From CFX2 sp014338005 (lineage in GTDB: Bacteria > Chloroflexota > Anaerolineae > Aggregatilineales > Phototrophicaceae), in contig SZPE01000065.1 in the NCBI GenBank assembly GCA_030263555.1, forward strand, positions 1 through 24,616: a stretch of DNA of 24,616 nucleotides, in the 5' to 3' direction. The first letter of the stretch is position 1, and each line of letters opens with the position of its first letter. This document shows, piece after piece, positions 7,623 through 14,088 of this stretch. Under the pieces are notes generated by a model. That model saw only the letters and a list, made by a program, of their open reading frames with translations. It was not told the origin of the DNA and made no database searches. The position numbers were made by a program, and so were the translations under genes.

Positions 7623-9830
7623 CTACGCCTTTTCTACCGTCACGAAGGTCTGCGTCAGGGCCTGGCCGCCGCTTACAGGATCGGTATAGGTCACGTGTAC
7701 GCGGCTGGCATTCGCGCCCCGCCCATATGCCTTTTTCAACCCCCTGCTGGTATGGCCGAACCCCGGCGCCATATAAACGCAGTCCGGGCGAATACCTTCC
7801 GTCACCCAGACCGTGATTTCAACTTCTCCGACATCGCTTACCACCCGCACCCGGTCGCCGTCCCGTATGCCGCGCTCTGCCGCCGACGAGGGATGCATCC
7901 ACAGATCATGGGTGTGATAATCCACTTCGGTTAAATAGGCATTGTTCTGGGTGGCGAACTGTGTATGCTGCCCGACCTTGCCGGTGAGCAGGTAGAAACG
8001 CCCCGCCGGCGGTTCAGGCGGCGCTTCCCATACCGGCACGGCGGAAAAACCCGCCCGGCGCAGTGTCTCCGAGGCGATTTCGACCTTGCCGCTGGGGGTA
8101 TCCCAGGTGCGCTCGCCGCTTTTTTTCTCGCGCGGCACATCAAAATAACCGACCTGCTTCAGATGCTCCAGCGTGACGCCGAACGGCGCAATCTGCTGGC
8201 GGATGTAATCTTCCTCATCAACGTACTGGAAAAAGTCTTGCAACCCCAACCGCCGGCCCAGTTCGCGGTAAATCCACAGCGCCGACCGCGCCTCGCCAAG
8301 CGATTCGACAACTGGCTGGCGGATAAAAACGCGGTTGCCGACCGCAAGAACTGGGTCGTAACGTTCGAGATAGGTCGCCTCCGGCAGAATCACGTCGGCA
8401 TACCACGACGAGTCGTTAAGGATAATATCCACCGAGACAATAAATTCCAGTTTCTCAAACGCCTGGATAGTTTTCGCCTGGTCGGGCAGGCTCATGATCG
8501 GATTCTGGCGGCTGAAGAACCAGCCGCGCGCCTGATAGGGCTGTCCGGTCAGGATGTTATCGCGGATTTCCTGGAACACGCCCAGTTTGAGCGGCACGAG
8601 CGGGTATTTCCAGGGTACGCCGTCAAGCCGCTGCGCGCTGATACGGGGATAAGCCGGCTGCGGCGGCGAACCTAAGCCGACGTGATCTTCTTCAGGAAAG
8701 ATGCAGTCCCCCTGTTCCGGGCAGATGCCGATAAGCGCATTAAGAACAGCGACAGCCCGCTCCGTCTGGAAGCTGTTCACAAAGTTGCTGGTGCGCCAGT
8801 TGGGATGCGCGAAGGCGAACGGCGCGGCAGCCGCGAACTCGTGAGCGATCCGGTAAATGGTCGCTTCGGGAATTTCGGTCAGTTCAGCCGCCCAGCGCGG
8901 CGTGTATGGCTTGACGGATTCGGCCAGTTCATCAAAACCGACCGTATAGTTGTTTACAAAGTTTCTATCGTACAGGTTTTCGCTGACGATGACGTTAATC
9001 AGCGCCAGGTGGAACGCCAGGTCCATACCCGGTTTGATCGGCAGCCACTCACCGGCTTTCGCCGCTGTTTTGGTGAAGCGCGGGTCGAGTACGACAACGT
9101 GCGCGCCCTCGCTGATGACCTGCATCAACTGGCGCGTTTCGCTGGTGCTGATGCCTTCCATCAGGTTGCGCCCGGTCAGGATAATATATTTCATGCCATC
9201 ATAACGACGCGCCGGCTCCTGAATGCCATAGGTGAGCAAATGCGCTGTGACCATCGCGTTAAAACACAGGCTGCGCTGCGTCCCGTAATTCGGGCTGCCA
9301 TAGGCATTCAGCAGGTTTTCAAACAACGGCTGGCTGAGGTTATGCGTGGAGGAAAACACCATCGCCTGCGGCCCGTAAGTGTCTTTGATGCGAAGCATCT
9401 GCTCGGCGGTGAAGTCAAGCGCCTCATCCCAGGTCGCCTGGCGAAAACGCCCGCTGCCGCGCTCGCCCACACGCATCAGCGGGGCCAATACGCGGTCGGG
9501 GTCGTAAGTCATCATCAAACCGCTTTGCCCGCGCGCGCACAGGTTGCCCAACGAGTGCGGGTGATTCGGGTTTCCGTCCAGCTTTTCGACGACGCCGTTC
9601 CGCACCTTAGCCACCACGCCGCAGCGCCAGACGCACATTTCGCACATCGTATACACCTGATAATCGGCGGTCGGGCCGGGCAAAAAGTGTGTCGTCCCCT
9701 GCGCCCGCGCCGGTGTCAGGTCAAAGATGCCGGCTTTCGCCAGCGCAGCGCCCGTACCTGCCAGCGCCGCCCCTTTTAAAAACTGCCGCCGGGACAAAAG
9801 CCATTTTTCGCGCGTAATTTCTTCGGTCAT
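7623..9830 (-). CDS. Tat-exported molybdopterin oxidoreductase catalytic subunit (thiosulfate/polysulfide reductase-like)
   Basis: This is a DMSO-reductase-family catalytic subunit of 735 residues, a size matching PhsA/PsrA rather than the roughly 1000-residue formate dehydrogenase N. A twin-arginine signal (SRRQFLKG, Arg14-Arg15) directs export. The 4Fe-4S motif is C63-x2-C66-x3-C70-x27-C98. A cysteine in RSLCFNA (C189) is placed where PsrA/PhsA enzymes have their molybdenum-ligating Cys; this is my alignment by eye. The start is ATG 9828-9830 with GGAAGGG upstream; an in-frame ATG six codons earlier is less likely. With the ferredoxin and cytochrome b subunits it forms an ABC-type complex. 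The two YeeE-type transporters upstream favour thiosulfate or polysulfide as substrate. Direction of catalysis cannot be told from sequence. Confidence 0.88.
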   Translation of the reverse strand: MTEEITREKWLLSRRQFLKGAALAGTGAALAKAGIFDLTPARAQGTTHFLPGPTADYQVYTMCEMCVWRCGVVAKVRNGVVEKLDGNPNHPHSLGNLCARGQSGLMMTYDPDRVLAPLMRVGERGSGRFRQATWDEALDFTAEQMLRIKDTYGPQAMVFSSTHNLSQPLFENLLNAYGSPNYGTQRSLCFNAMVTAHLLTYGIQEPARRYDGMKYIILTGRNLMEGISTSETRQLMQVISEGAHVVVLDPRFTKTAAKAGEWLPIKPGMDLAFHLALINVIVSENLYDRNFVNNYTVGFDELAESVKPYTPRWAAELTEIPEATIYRIAHEFAAAAPFAFAHPNWRTSNFVNSFQTERAVAVLNALIGICPEQGDCIFPEEDHVGLGSPPQPAYPRISAQRLDGVPWKYPLVPLKLGVFQEIRDNILTGQPYQARGWFFSRQNPIMSLPDQAKTIQAFEKLEFIVSVDIILNDSSWYADVILPEATYLERYDPVLAVGNRVFIRQPVVESLGEARSALWIYRELGRRLGLQDFFQYVDEEDYIRQQIAPFGVTLEHLKQVGYFDVPREKKSGERTWDTPSGKVEIASETLRRAGFSAVPVWEAPPEPPAGRFYLLTGKVGQHTQFATQNNAYLTEVDYHTHDLWMHPSSAAERGIRDGDRVRVVSDVGEVEITVWVTEGIRPDCVYMAPGFGHTSRGLKKAYGRGANASRVHVTYTDPVSGGQALTQTFVTVEKA

Positions 9831-9850
9831 CTTTTTCCCTTCCTGCAAGA

Positions 9851-9866
9851 GCAGCCTGCCGGCTGC
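9851..9866 (-). repeat. Intergenic hairpin before the molybdenum reductase gene
   Basis: GCAGCC and GGCTGC form a perfect 6-bp stem with a TGCC loop in the gap between the YeeE-like gene and the catalytic subunit. There is no T run on the - strand, so this is not an intrinsic terminator. It may be an RNA-processing or stability element. Confidence 0.35.
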
Positions 9867-9884
9867 CCTTACGGAAAATCTCCT

Positions 9885-10526
9885 TTAATCCCCAATCGCC
9901 TGCGGCTGCGACTCTTCCAGACCCGCCAGCACGCGCTCATGCTCGACGACCTTTTCCAAATCGTCCGGGCGGCGGGCATGGGTTCTTGCCACCACGTACA
10001 GGAAGATCAAAATAGCCTCGGAAAACACAAACGCCAGCAGCAGCGGTTCAACGCCCAGGATTTCCGGCAGTTTGGCATAGGCCAGTTCAGGCCGCCCGGC
10101 GGTGATGAGCCATTGAATAAGATCGGTGCGATACAGCGCGCCGAAGATGAGGCCGCCCGTCAAAAAACCCAGCAAACCGGGGATGAGATAATCCAGTTGA
10201 CCGCGAGCAATGCCGGCAATACACGTGCCGGGGCAGAAGCCGGACAGGGCCATGCCCACCCCGAACACCGCGCCGCCGATGAAGTTCCCGGCCAGCGCGG
10301 TGGCCGTCACTGCCGTCAGGTTTAACAGCCCGAAGTGCCGCAGCGTATAGATGCCCACCATACCGACCAGCATCCCGGTCATCATAAAACGCAGCACCGT
10401 CAGGTCGGTAAAACGAAACACATTGGCGATTTTGTAGTAGCGGTTCAGGCCGCCCTTATCCAGCACCCAGCCAAAAATAAACCCCACGCCCAGCGCGATG
10501 AGGATGTCCGGTATAGTGAGAGTCAT
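9885..10526 (-). CDS. YeeE/YedE-family sulfur-compound transporter, half 2
   Basis: This 213-residue polytopic membrane protein belongs to the YeeE/YedE (DUF395/Sulf_transp) family. Spirochaete YeeE (TsuA) imports thiosulfate through a pore lined with cysteines. Here the key motif is SGFCPGTC (C98 and C102) between hydrophobic spans, with the glycine-rich GNFIGGAVFGVGMALSG before it. At this size it is about half of a full-length YeeE, and it is paired with a second half-size gene upstream in the operon. The start ATG 10524-10526 is preceded by AAAGGAG at good spacing. The substrate, thiosulfate or another sulfane-sulfur compound, is inferred from the family and from the adjacent reductase. 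Confidence 0.87.
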   Translation of the reverse strand: MTLTIPDILIALGVGFIFGWVLDKGGLNRYYKIANVFRFTDLTVLRFMMTGMLVGMVGIYTLRHFGLLNLTAVTATALAGNFIGGAVFGVGMALSGFCPGTCIAGIARGQLDYLIPGLLGFLTGGLIFGALYRTDLIQWLITAGRPELAYAKLPEILGVEPLLLAFVFSEAILIFLYVVARTHARRPDDLEKVVEHERVLAGLEESQPQAIGD

Positions 10527-10543
10527 CGTTAAATCTCCTTTCA

Positions 10544-10567
10544 GCCGTCTGTTAAATGGCCGACGGC
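10544..10567 (-). repeat. Intergenic hairpin between the two YeeE-like genes
   Basis: GCCGTC (10544-10549) and GACGGC (10562-10567) form a 6-bp stem with a 12-nt loop in the 44-bp gap. No T run follows on the - strand. Its role is unknown. Confidence 0.3.
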
Positions 10568-10570
10568 GGC

Positions 10571-11113
10571 CTAATATTTATTCCGGTAAACCAGCAGCTG
10601 TACGATTGCGCCGCTGATAAAAATGCCGGGGATGAACAGAAACGCTGCCGGGCTGAGCTGCACGCCGCCCGCCAGCGCCAGGCCGCTCGTGCAGCCCCCT
10701 GCGATTCCCGCGCCGATTTGCAGAATCACGCCGCCGATGAAAGCGATCACCCATCGCTTCCATACCGCGCCACCAAAAACATCCTTCCACTGCTCCACCG
10801 GCATCCACGTCAGCCTGAAGTGCCGACCGATCAGGACTGAAGCCAGCGCGCCGAAAAAAATTCCGGCTACCATCCAGAACTGCCAGCCCAATCCTTCCGT
10901 CACCGGCGGAAACATGGAGACAAAAAACTGGTTGGCCGGGTCGCCGGCGGTCAGCGGTTTGCCGACCACCGCCGCCACGTTAAAAAACGTGCCGGATGCG
11001 CCTGGCGAGCGGTTTGCCAGCCACAGCGCCAGCACATAGACCAACCCCAAACCGATGCCGGCGACTTCCGGCGACCATAAATCTTTTTCGAGTTGTCGGA
11101 GCAGCCATCTCAT
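10571..11113 (-). CDS. YeeE/YedE-family sulfur-compound transporter, half 1
   Basis: This 180-residue membrane protein belongs to the same YeeE/YedE family as the next gene but is a different half. The conserved motif is AGIAGGCTSGLALAGG, with the pore cysteine at C141. It has about four hydrophobic segments and an N-terminal cytoplasmic stretch (MRWLLRQLEKDLWSPE). In full-length YeeE both Cys motifs are in one chain with internal pseudo-symmetry; here two adjacent genes supply one motif each and probably assemble as a heteromer. It is followed by the second half after 44 bp. Confidence 0.85.
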   Translation of the reverse strand: MRWLLRQLEKDLWSPEVAGIGLGLVYVLALWLANRSPGASGTFFNVAAVVGKPLTAGDPANQFFVSMFPPVTEGLGWQFWMVAGIFFGALASVLIGRHFRLTWMPVEQWKDVFGGAVWKRWVIAFIGGVILQIGAGIAGGCTSGLALAGGVQLSPAAFLFIPGIFISGAIVQLLVYRNKY

Positions 11114-11141
11114 AAATTTTTCCCTCCACTTGAAACATCCG

Positions 11142-11169
11142 CCTCGCTCCCCCGCGAAACCCCGCGAGG
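11142..11169 (-). repeat. Intergenic hairpin between triheme cytochrome and YeeE-like gene
   Basis: CCTCGC (11142-11147) and GCGAGG (11164-11169) form a 6-bp stem in the 59-bp gap, extending into the 3' end of the cytochrome coding region's flank. No T run follows on the - strand. It may separate expression levels within the operon. Confidence 0.3.
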
Positions 11170-11172
11170 GCG

Positions 11173-11886
11173 CTACCGCCCCGGCACGACCGGGCCGCGC
11201 GTTTCATAAGCGCCGCTGTAGGCCAGCCGTCGCCAATCTTCATCCGGCACGGCCCGCGCTTTGCGCCATGCTTCGCCCAGGTTCTCAAACTTCCACACCA
11301 GCGCCCCGCCTACGGCCAGCAGCGCCATCCCTGCCAGCGCCACAATCAGGTTGCCAAGCTGCGAGGTATCGGTCATGCCCAGGACTTCAATTTCGTAGCG
11401 CCGGTTGAAGTCAATCAGTGCGCCGCTGGCATGACGTTCGCCAGGGGCGGAAATCGGTTTGGATACGATGCTGGCGAGGTCTTGCGCGCTGCCACCGCCG
11501 GAGTCCGGCCCGCCGCCGTCCGCCGCGCTTAAATCAACGCCCAGCGCCACCGCATACACTTCGGCCTGTTCCATATAATCGTTCGGGTGGCAGGTCTGGC
11601 ATGACCCCGCCAGATCGGACAGCGGGTAAATCATGCCTTCGTGCGCGGCATCTTTTTCGATAGCCTGGACGTTGCCGGCATGGCAGAAAGAACAAAAGTC
11701 GCCAAAAGCATGGCTGATGTGCCATTCACCCGAAGCATTTACAGGATATTCTGCGTTCACTTCGTGGCAGTTTTTGCACGACGACGCCGAAGACCCGCAT
11801 TGGGCGTCCACCGGCGTCGCCATCACCAGCGTCAGAACCGGCAGCAGCGCCATGCTTAAAACCAGAAACAAAGCGCCTTTTTTCAT
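11173..11886 (-). CDS. Triheme cytochrome c with C-terminal membrane anchor
   Basis: This 237-residue protein has an N-terminal signal peptide (to about residue 28, VDAQC). It then has three CxxCH haem sites at C37, C65 and C96, an acidic Gly/Ser linker, a transmembrane segment (about 176-199) and a basic cytoplasmic tail. The haem domain therefore faces outward on a stalk. Histidines near the sites (H56, H59, H82) are candidates for axial ligands. The haem region resembles residues 50-109 of the nonaheme protein (compare IEKDAAHEGM with LEKEAAHNGL), so the two share a common module. ATG 11884-11886 is preceded by AAGGAG. It is the first structural gene after the regulator and probably feeds or drains electrons for the reductase; its partner is unknown. 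Confidence 0.85.
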   Translation of the reverse strand: MKKGALFLVLSMALLPVLTLVMATPVDAQCGSSASSCKNCHEVNAEYPVNASGEWHISHAFGDFCSFCHAGNVQAIEKDAAHEGMIYPLSDLAGSCQTCHPNDYMEQAEVYAVALGVDLSAADGGGPDSGGGSAQDLASIVSKPISAPGERHASGALIDFNRRYEIEVLGMTDTSQLGNLIVALAGMALLAVGGALVWKFENLGEAWRKARAVPDEDWRRLAYSGAYETRGPVVPGR

Positions 11887-11901
11887 AACTTTCTCCTTGA
11901 A

Positions 11902-12249
11902 TCAGGAAAAATCAGTTTTAGGATCGGCCTGGACAACCTGGGCCTGCATCAAAATGCGGTCGCGCAAAATGCCGCGCAGCAGTTCAAGCGCCTGGATGAG
12001 CCGGTCATCGGCCAGCGCGTAATACACCGACTGTCCCTGGCGGGTCGCTTTAACCAGTGCGCGCTCGCGCAGAATTTTGAGATGACGGGATACGGTGGGT
12101 TGGGGTATATCCAGTTCGTCTGCGATGTCGTTGACGCTTTGCGGCTGGTTCGACAGAACATAGAGGATCATCAGGCGTTTGGGATCCCCCAGGGCATAAC
12201 ACACCTGATCGTGCAGCATCTGGATTTCTTTTAGAAGCTGTGGTTCCAT
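11902..12249 (-). CDS. ArsR-family transcriptional regulator
   Basis: This 115-residue winged-helix repressor has the helix-turn-helix in residues 38-66 (SVNDIADELDIP, then PTVSRHLKIL), followed by the wing (ATRQGQSVYYALAD). I chose ATG 12247-12249 (MEPQLLKE), preceded by GGGGGTG; 39 more upstream codons are open but lie over the promoter elements. It is the first gene of the sulfur operon, 15 bp before the triheme cytochrome gene, so it is probably autoregulatory. It resembles the sulfide/persulfide sensors BigR, SqrR and YgaV in context. However, it has a single cysteine (C17), and the position of the first sensor Cys (the MILC segment of SqrR-like proteins, by my alignment) reads MILY here. 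Its inducer is therefore uncertain. Confidence 0.88.
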   Translation of the reverse strand: MEPQLLKEIQMLHDQVCYALGDPKRLMILYVLSNQPQSVNDIADELDIPQPTVSRHLKILRERALVKATRQGQSVYYALADDRLIQALELLRGILRDRILMQAQVVQADPKTDFS

Positions 12250-12280
12250 AACACCCCCTGGAACCTGCCTATCTTCGCAT

Positions 12281-12296
12281 ATTCGCATTATTGAAT
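12281..12296. promoter_or_regulatory. Candidate ArsR-type (SqrR/BigR-like) operator ATTC-N8-GAAT
   Basis: ATTC (12281-12284) and GAAT (12293-12296) are separated by exactly 8 bp, the consensus I recall for the sulfide-responsive ArsR repressors SqrR and YgaV. The wider region is also an imperfect palindrome, TTCGCA (12282-12287) against TGCGAA (12300-12305). It overlaps AATAAT (- strand, 12287-12292), a plausible -10 element of the operon, so repressor binding would block transcription. Confidence 0.6.
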
Positions 12297-12313
12297 AAGT
12301 GCGAACATTTGAC

Positions 12314-12331
12314 TTGTGAGAAACATCACAA
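12314..12331. promoter_or_regulatory. Perfect CRP/FNR-family box (HcpR-like), TTGTGA-N6-TCACAA
   Basis: TTGTGAGAAACATCACAA is a perfect 6+6 palindrome. It matches the CRP core TGTGA-N6-TCACA and the longer consensus published for HcpR, the CRP/FNR-family regulator of anaerobic nitrogen and sulfur genes in sulfate reducers. Its centre (12322.5) lies about 42 bp upstream of the start site implied by the -10 candidate AATAAT at 12287-12292 (start near 12280). That is the class II activator position. Confidence 0.65.
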
Positions 12332-12364
12332 AAATTGCGTGATATTACTCCTGCACATGGAATC

Positions 12365-12398
12365 AAAAAAACTGCCCGACGGGTACTGCCCGTCGAGC
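12365..12398 (-). terminator. Intrinsic terminator of the ula-like operon
   Basis: On the - strand a 10-bp stem (GCTCGACGGG with CCCGTCGGGC, one G-T wobble) with a 5-nt loop is followed by AG and seven T. It begins 41 nt after the PfkB-kinase stop. It separates the sugar operon from the promoter of the sulfur operon on the same strand. Confidence 0.88.
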
Positions 12399-12439
12399 TG
12401 CCGCTTTCAGGGGTGCAATCTGCTGTACATCAACGAATT

Positions 12440-13399
12440 TCAGCGCCGGATGTCCGTCCAGGGAGCATCCAGCAGCGTTTCCAGTTCGTCGGCGCTGGTG
12501 TACACCTGGTCGCCATACACGCTCAGGGCCATCGCCGCTGTCAGCGCGCCGCAGCGCAGCCCGCGCGCGAAGTCGCCGCCCAGCCAGCCGTGCAGCACGC
12601 CGCCTACCAGCGCGTCCCCCGCCCCAACCCGGTCAAGAATGACCACTTCACGCGCCGGAACGTGTATAAACTGCTGCCGATCCCACCCGATCACACCATC
12701 GGCGGACAGCGTGGTGACGATCTGCGCTGCATCCGTCCACCGCGCCAATCCCTGAATAATCTCCTCCGGGCTGCCGGAGCAGCCAAAAAGTCGCTGCGCG
12801 TCGCTGCGGCCACAGAACAACAGGTCTACCTGGCGGACAAACGGGGCGAGCGCCACCCCCGCCTGCTCCGGCGTCCACAGCCGTTCCCGGTAGTTAACAT
12901 CGAAGCTGACAGGGATACCCGCCGCTTTGGCGCGCTGCAAAGCCTCCCGAACCACCGCACCGACGGAAGGTGAAAGCGGCACCGTCAGGCCGGACAGATG
13001 CAGCAGCCGGGTATCCAACAGGTAATCCCAATCAATATCCGCCGGGGTGAGCGTGGTGAAACAGGTATTCTGCCGGTCGAAAAAAACCTGGGTCGAACGC
13101 GGTGGGACGGCGAACTCGACGTAGTATGTCGCCAGCCGCCCGCCCTCCATCCACCGCACCGCGGATGTATCCAGCCCGGCCAGCCGGTATTCGTTGATAA
13201 CCCGGCGTCCCAGCGGATTATCCGGCAGCGCGCTCACCCAGCCGGCGCGCCAGCCCAACCGGGACAGCAGGCAGGCAACATTGGCTTCCGTCCCGGTTAC
13301 GTAAACGTCAAATTGGCGAGCCTGCTCCAACCGGGTGCCGGCAGGCACGCAGTAGCGAAGCTGGCCTTCACCGATAGTGGTGACATCGAAGCGTGTCAT
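12440..13399 (-). CDS. PfkB-family carbohydrate kinase (2-keto-3-deoxygluconate kinase-like)
   Basis: This 319-residue ribokinase-fold kinase has the N-terminal substrate-binding block TGTEANVACLLSRLGW (residues 35-50), similar to the GAEANVA of KDG kinases. It also has VSFDVNYRERLW (164-175) and the C-terminal signature DRVGAGDALVGGVLHG with catalytic Asp262 and anion hole 259-262. It is the last gene of the operon, 21 bp after the ulaD-like gene. By family it could phosphorylate 2-keto-3-deoxygluconate. In this operon the substrate may instead be ascorbate, 3-keto-L-gulonate or a related acid, because imported sugar arrives unphosphorylated. The substrate is inference; the kinase family is clear. 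No KDPG aldolase accompanies it. Confidence 0.85.
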   Translation of the reverse strand: MTRFDVTTIGEGQLRYCVPAGTRLEQARQFDVYVTGTEANVACLLSRLGWRAGWVSALPDNPLGRRVINEYRLAGLDTSAVRWMEGGRLATYYVEFAVPPRSTQVFFDRQNTCFTTLTPADIDWDYLLDTRLLHLSGLTVPLSPSVGAVVREALQRAKAAGIPVSFDVNYRERLWTPEQAGVALAPFVRQVDLLFCGRSDAQRLFGCSGSPEEIIQGLARWTDAAQIVTTLSADGVIGWDRQQFIHVPAREVVILDRVGAGDALVGGVLHGWLGGDFARGLRCGALTAAMALSVYGDQVYTSADELETLLDAPWTDIRR

Positions 13400-13420
13400 A
13401 ATGCCCTGGCCGTTCCCCGC

Positions 13421-14086
13421 TTAGGTGAGCGCCGCCGCGTAAGTGCGCCGGATGGTTTCCTGGAACTGCGCCGCTGCCGCTGCCGGGTCGGCGGCATCCC
13501 GGATCGCCCGTCCGCCGATGAAGATGCCCACCGGCACACCCGCAAAACGCGGGATGTCCTCCAGCGTCACCCCGCCGGTGACAGTCACCAGGAAGCCCAT
13601 ATCGGCCAGCCGCCGGATATGATCGAGGTCTTGCGCGCTCCAGGTTTGCTGGCCTTTGGTTTCGGCGTCGCGGCTGCGGTGAGCGATAACTTGCGGAACG
13701 CCCATCGCCCGCCACTGGTGCGCCTGCTCATAAGTCCAGGGGTCAATCAGCTCGATCTGCACTTCGCCGCCATAGTTGGCCGCCTGGTTCATAACAGCCT
13801 CAACGGTGGTCAGCGTCGCGCCGCTGACGACGCTGACCCAACTGGCGCCGGCCTCGAAAGCCATGCGGGAGATGATGCTGCCCGCCTCTGCGATTCGCAC
13901 GTCTGCCAGAATCGGCTTTTCGGGGTACAGGCTGCGTAACACGCGGATGGCGTGCATCCCCTCAGCCAGACACAGAATCGTCCCGGCTTCGATGATGTCA
14001 ATAAACGCCTGGGCCTTTTGCAGCGGCGACAGCGCCGAAGGCAGGTCAAATGTATCGAGCGCGATCTGAAGTTTAGGCAGCGCCAT
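13421..14086 (-). CDS. UlaD-like 3-keto-L-gulonate-6-phosphate decarboxylase homologue with altered catalytic motif
   Basis: This 221-residue member of the OMP-decarboxylase suprafamily aligns with E. coli UlaD/SgbH almost without gaps. It has MALPKLQIALD, DIIEAGTIL with Glu33, the HRSRDA block with His136 and Arg139, and the phosphate-binding VTVTGG and FIGGRAIRDA. UlaD converts 3-keto-L-gulonate 6-phosphate to L-xylulose 5-phosphate and CO2. The catalytic DxKxxD motif (Asp62, Lys64, Asp67 in E. coli) reads D62-V-R64-I-A-E67, so the catalytic Lys is Arg and the second Asp is Glu. The protein may decarboxylate poorly, or do another reaction on a related sugar phosphate. I chose ATG 14084-14086, with GAAAGGAT upstream, 2 nt after the permease stop. 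Confidence 0.85.
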   Translation of the reverse strand: MALPKLQIALDTFDLPSALSPLQKAQAFIDIIEAGTILCLAEGMHAIRVLRSLYPEKPILADVRIAEAGSIISRMAFEAGASWVSVVSGATLTTVEAVMNQAANYGGEVQIELIDPWTYEQAHQWRAMGVPQVIAHRSRDAETKGQQTWSAQDLDHIRRLADMGFLVTVTGGVTLEDIPRFAGVPVGIFIGGRAIRDAADPAAAAAQFQETIRRTYAAALT

Positions 14087-14088
14087 AT

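Noticed and set aside
7623..9830. Molybdenum catalytic subunit as formate dehydrogenase
   Set aside because: The cytochrome b and ferredoxin partners resemble FdnH/FdnI. But the catalytic chain is much shorter than FdnG, the RSLC context fits PhsA/PsrA, and the operon carries sulfur-type transporters and no formate genes.
13421..14086. KDPG aldolase, suggested by the neighbouring KDG kinase-like gene
   Set aside because: The sequence aligns with UlaD/SgbH through its full length, including HRSRDA and the phosphate-binding loops. The KDPG aldolase active-site pattern is not present.
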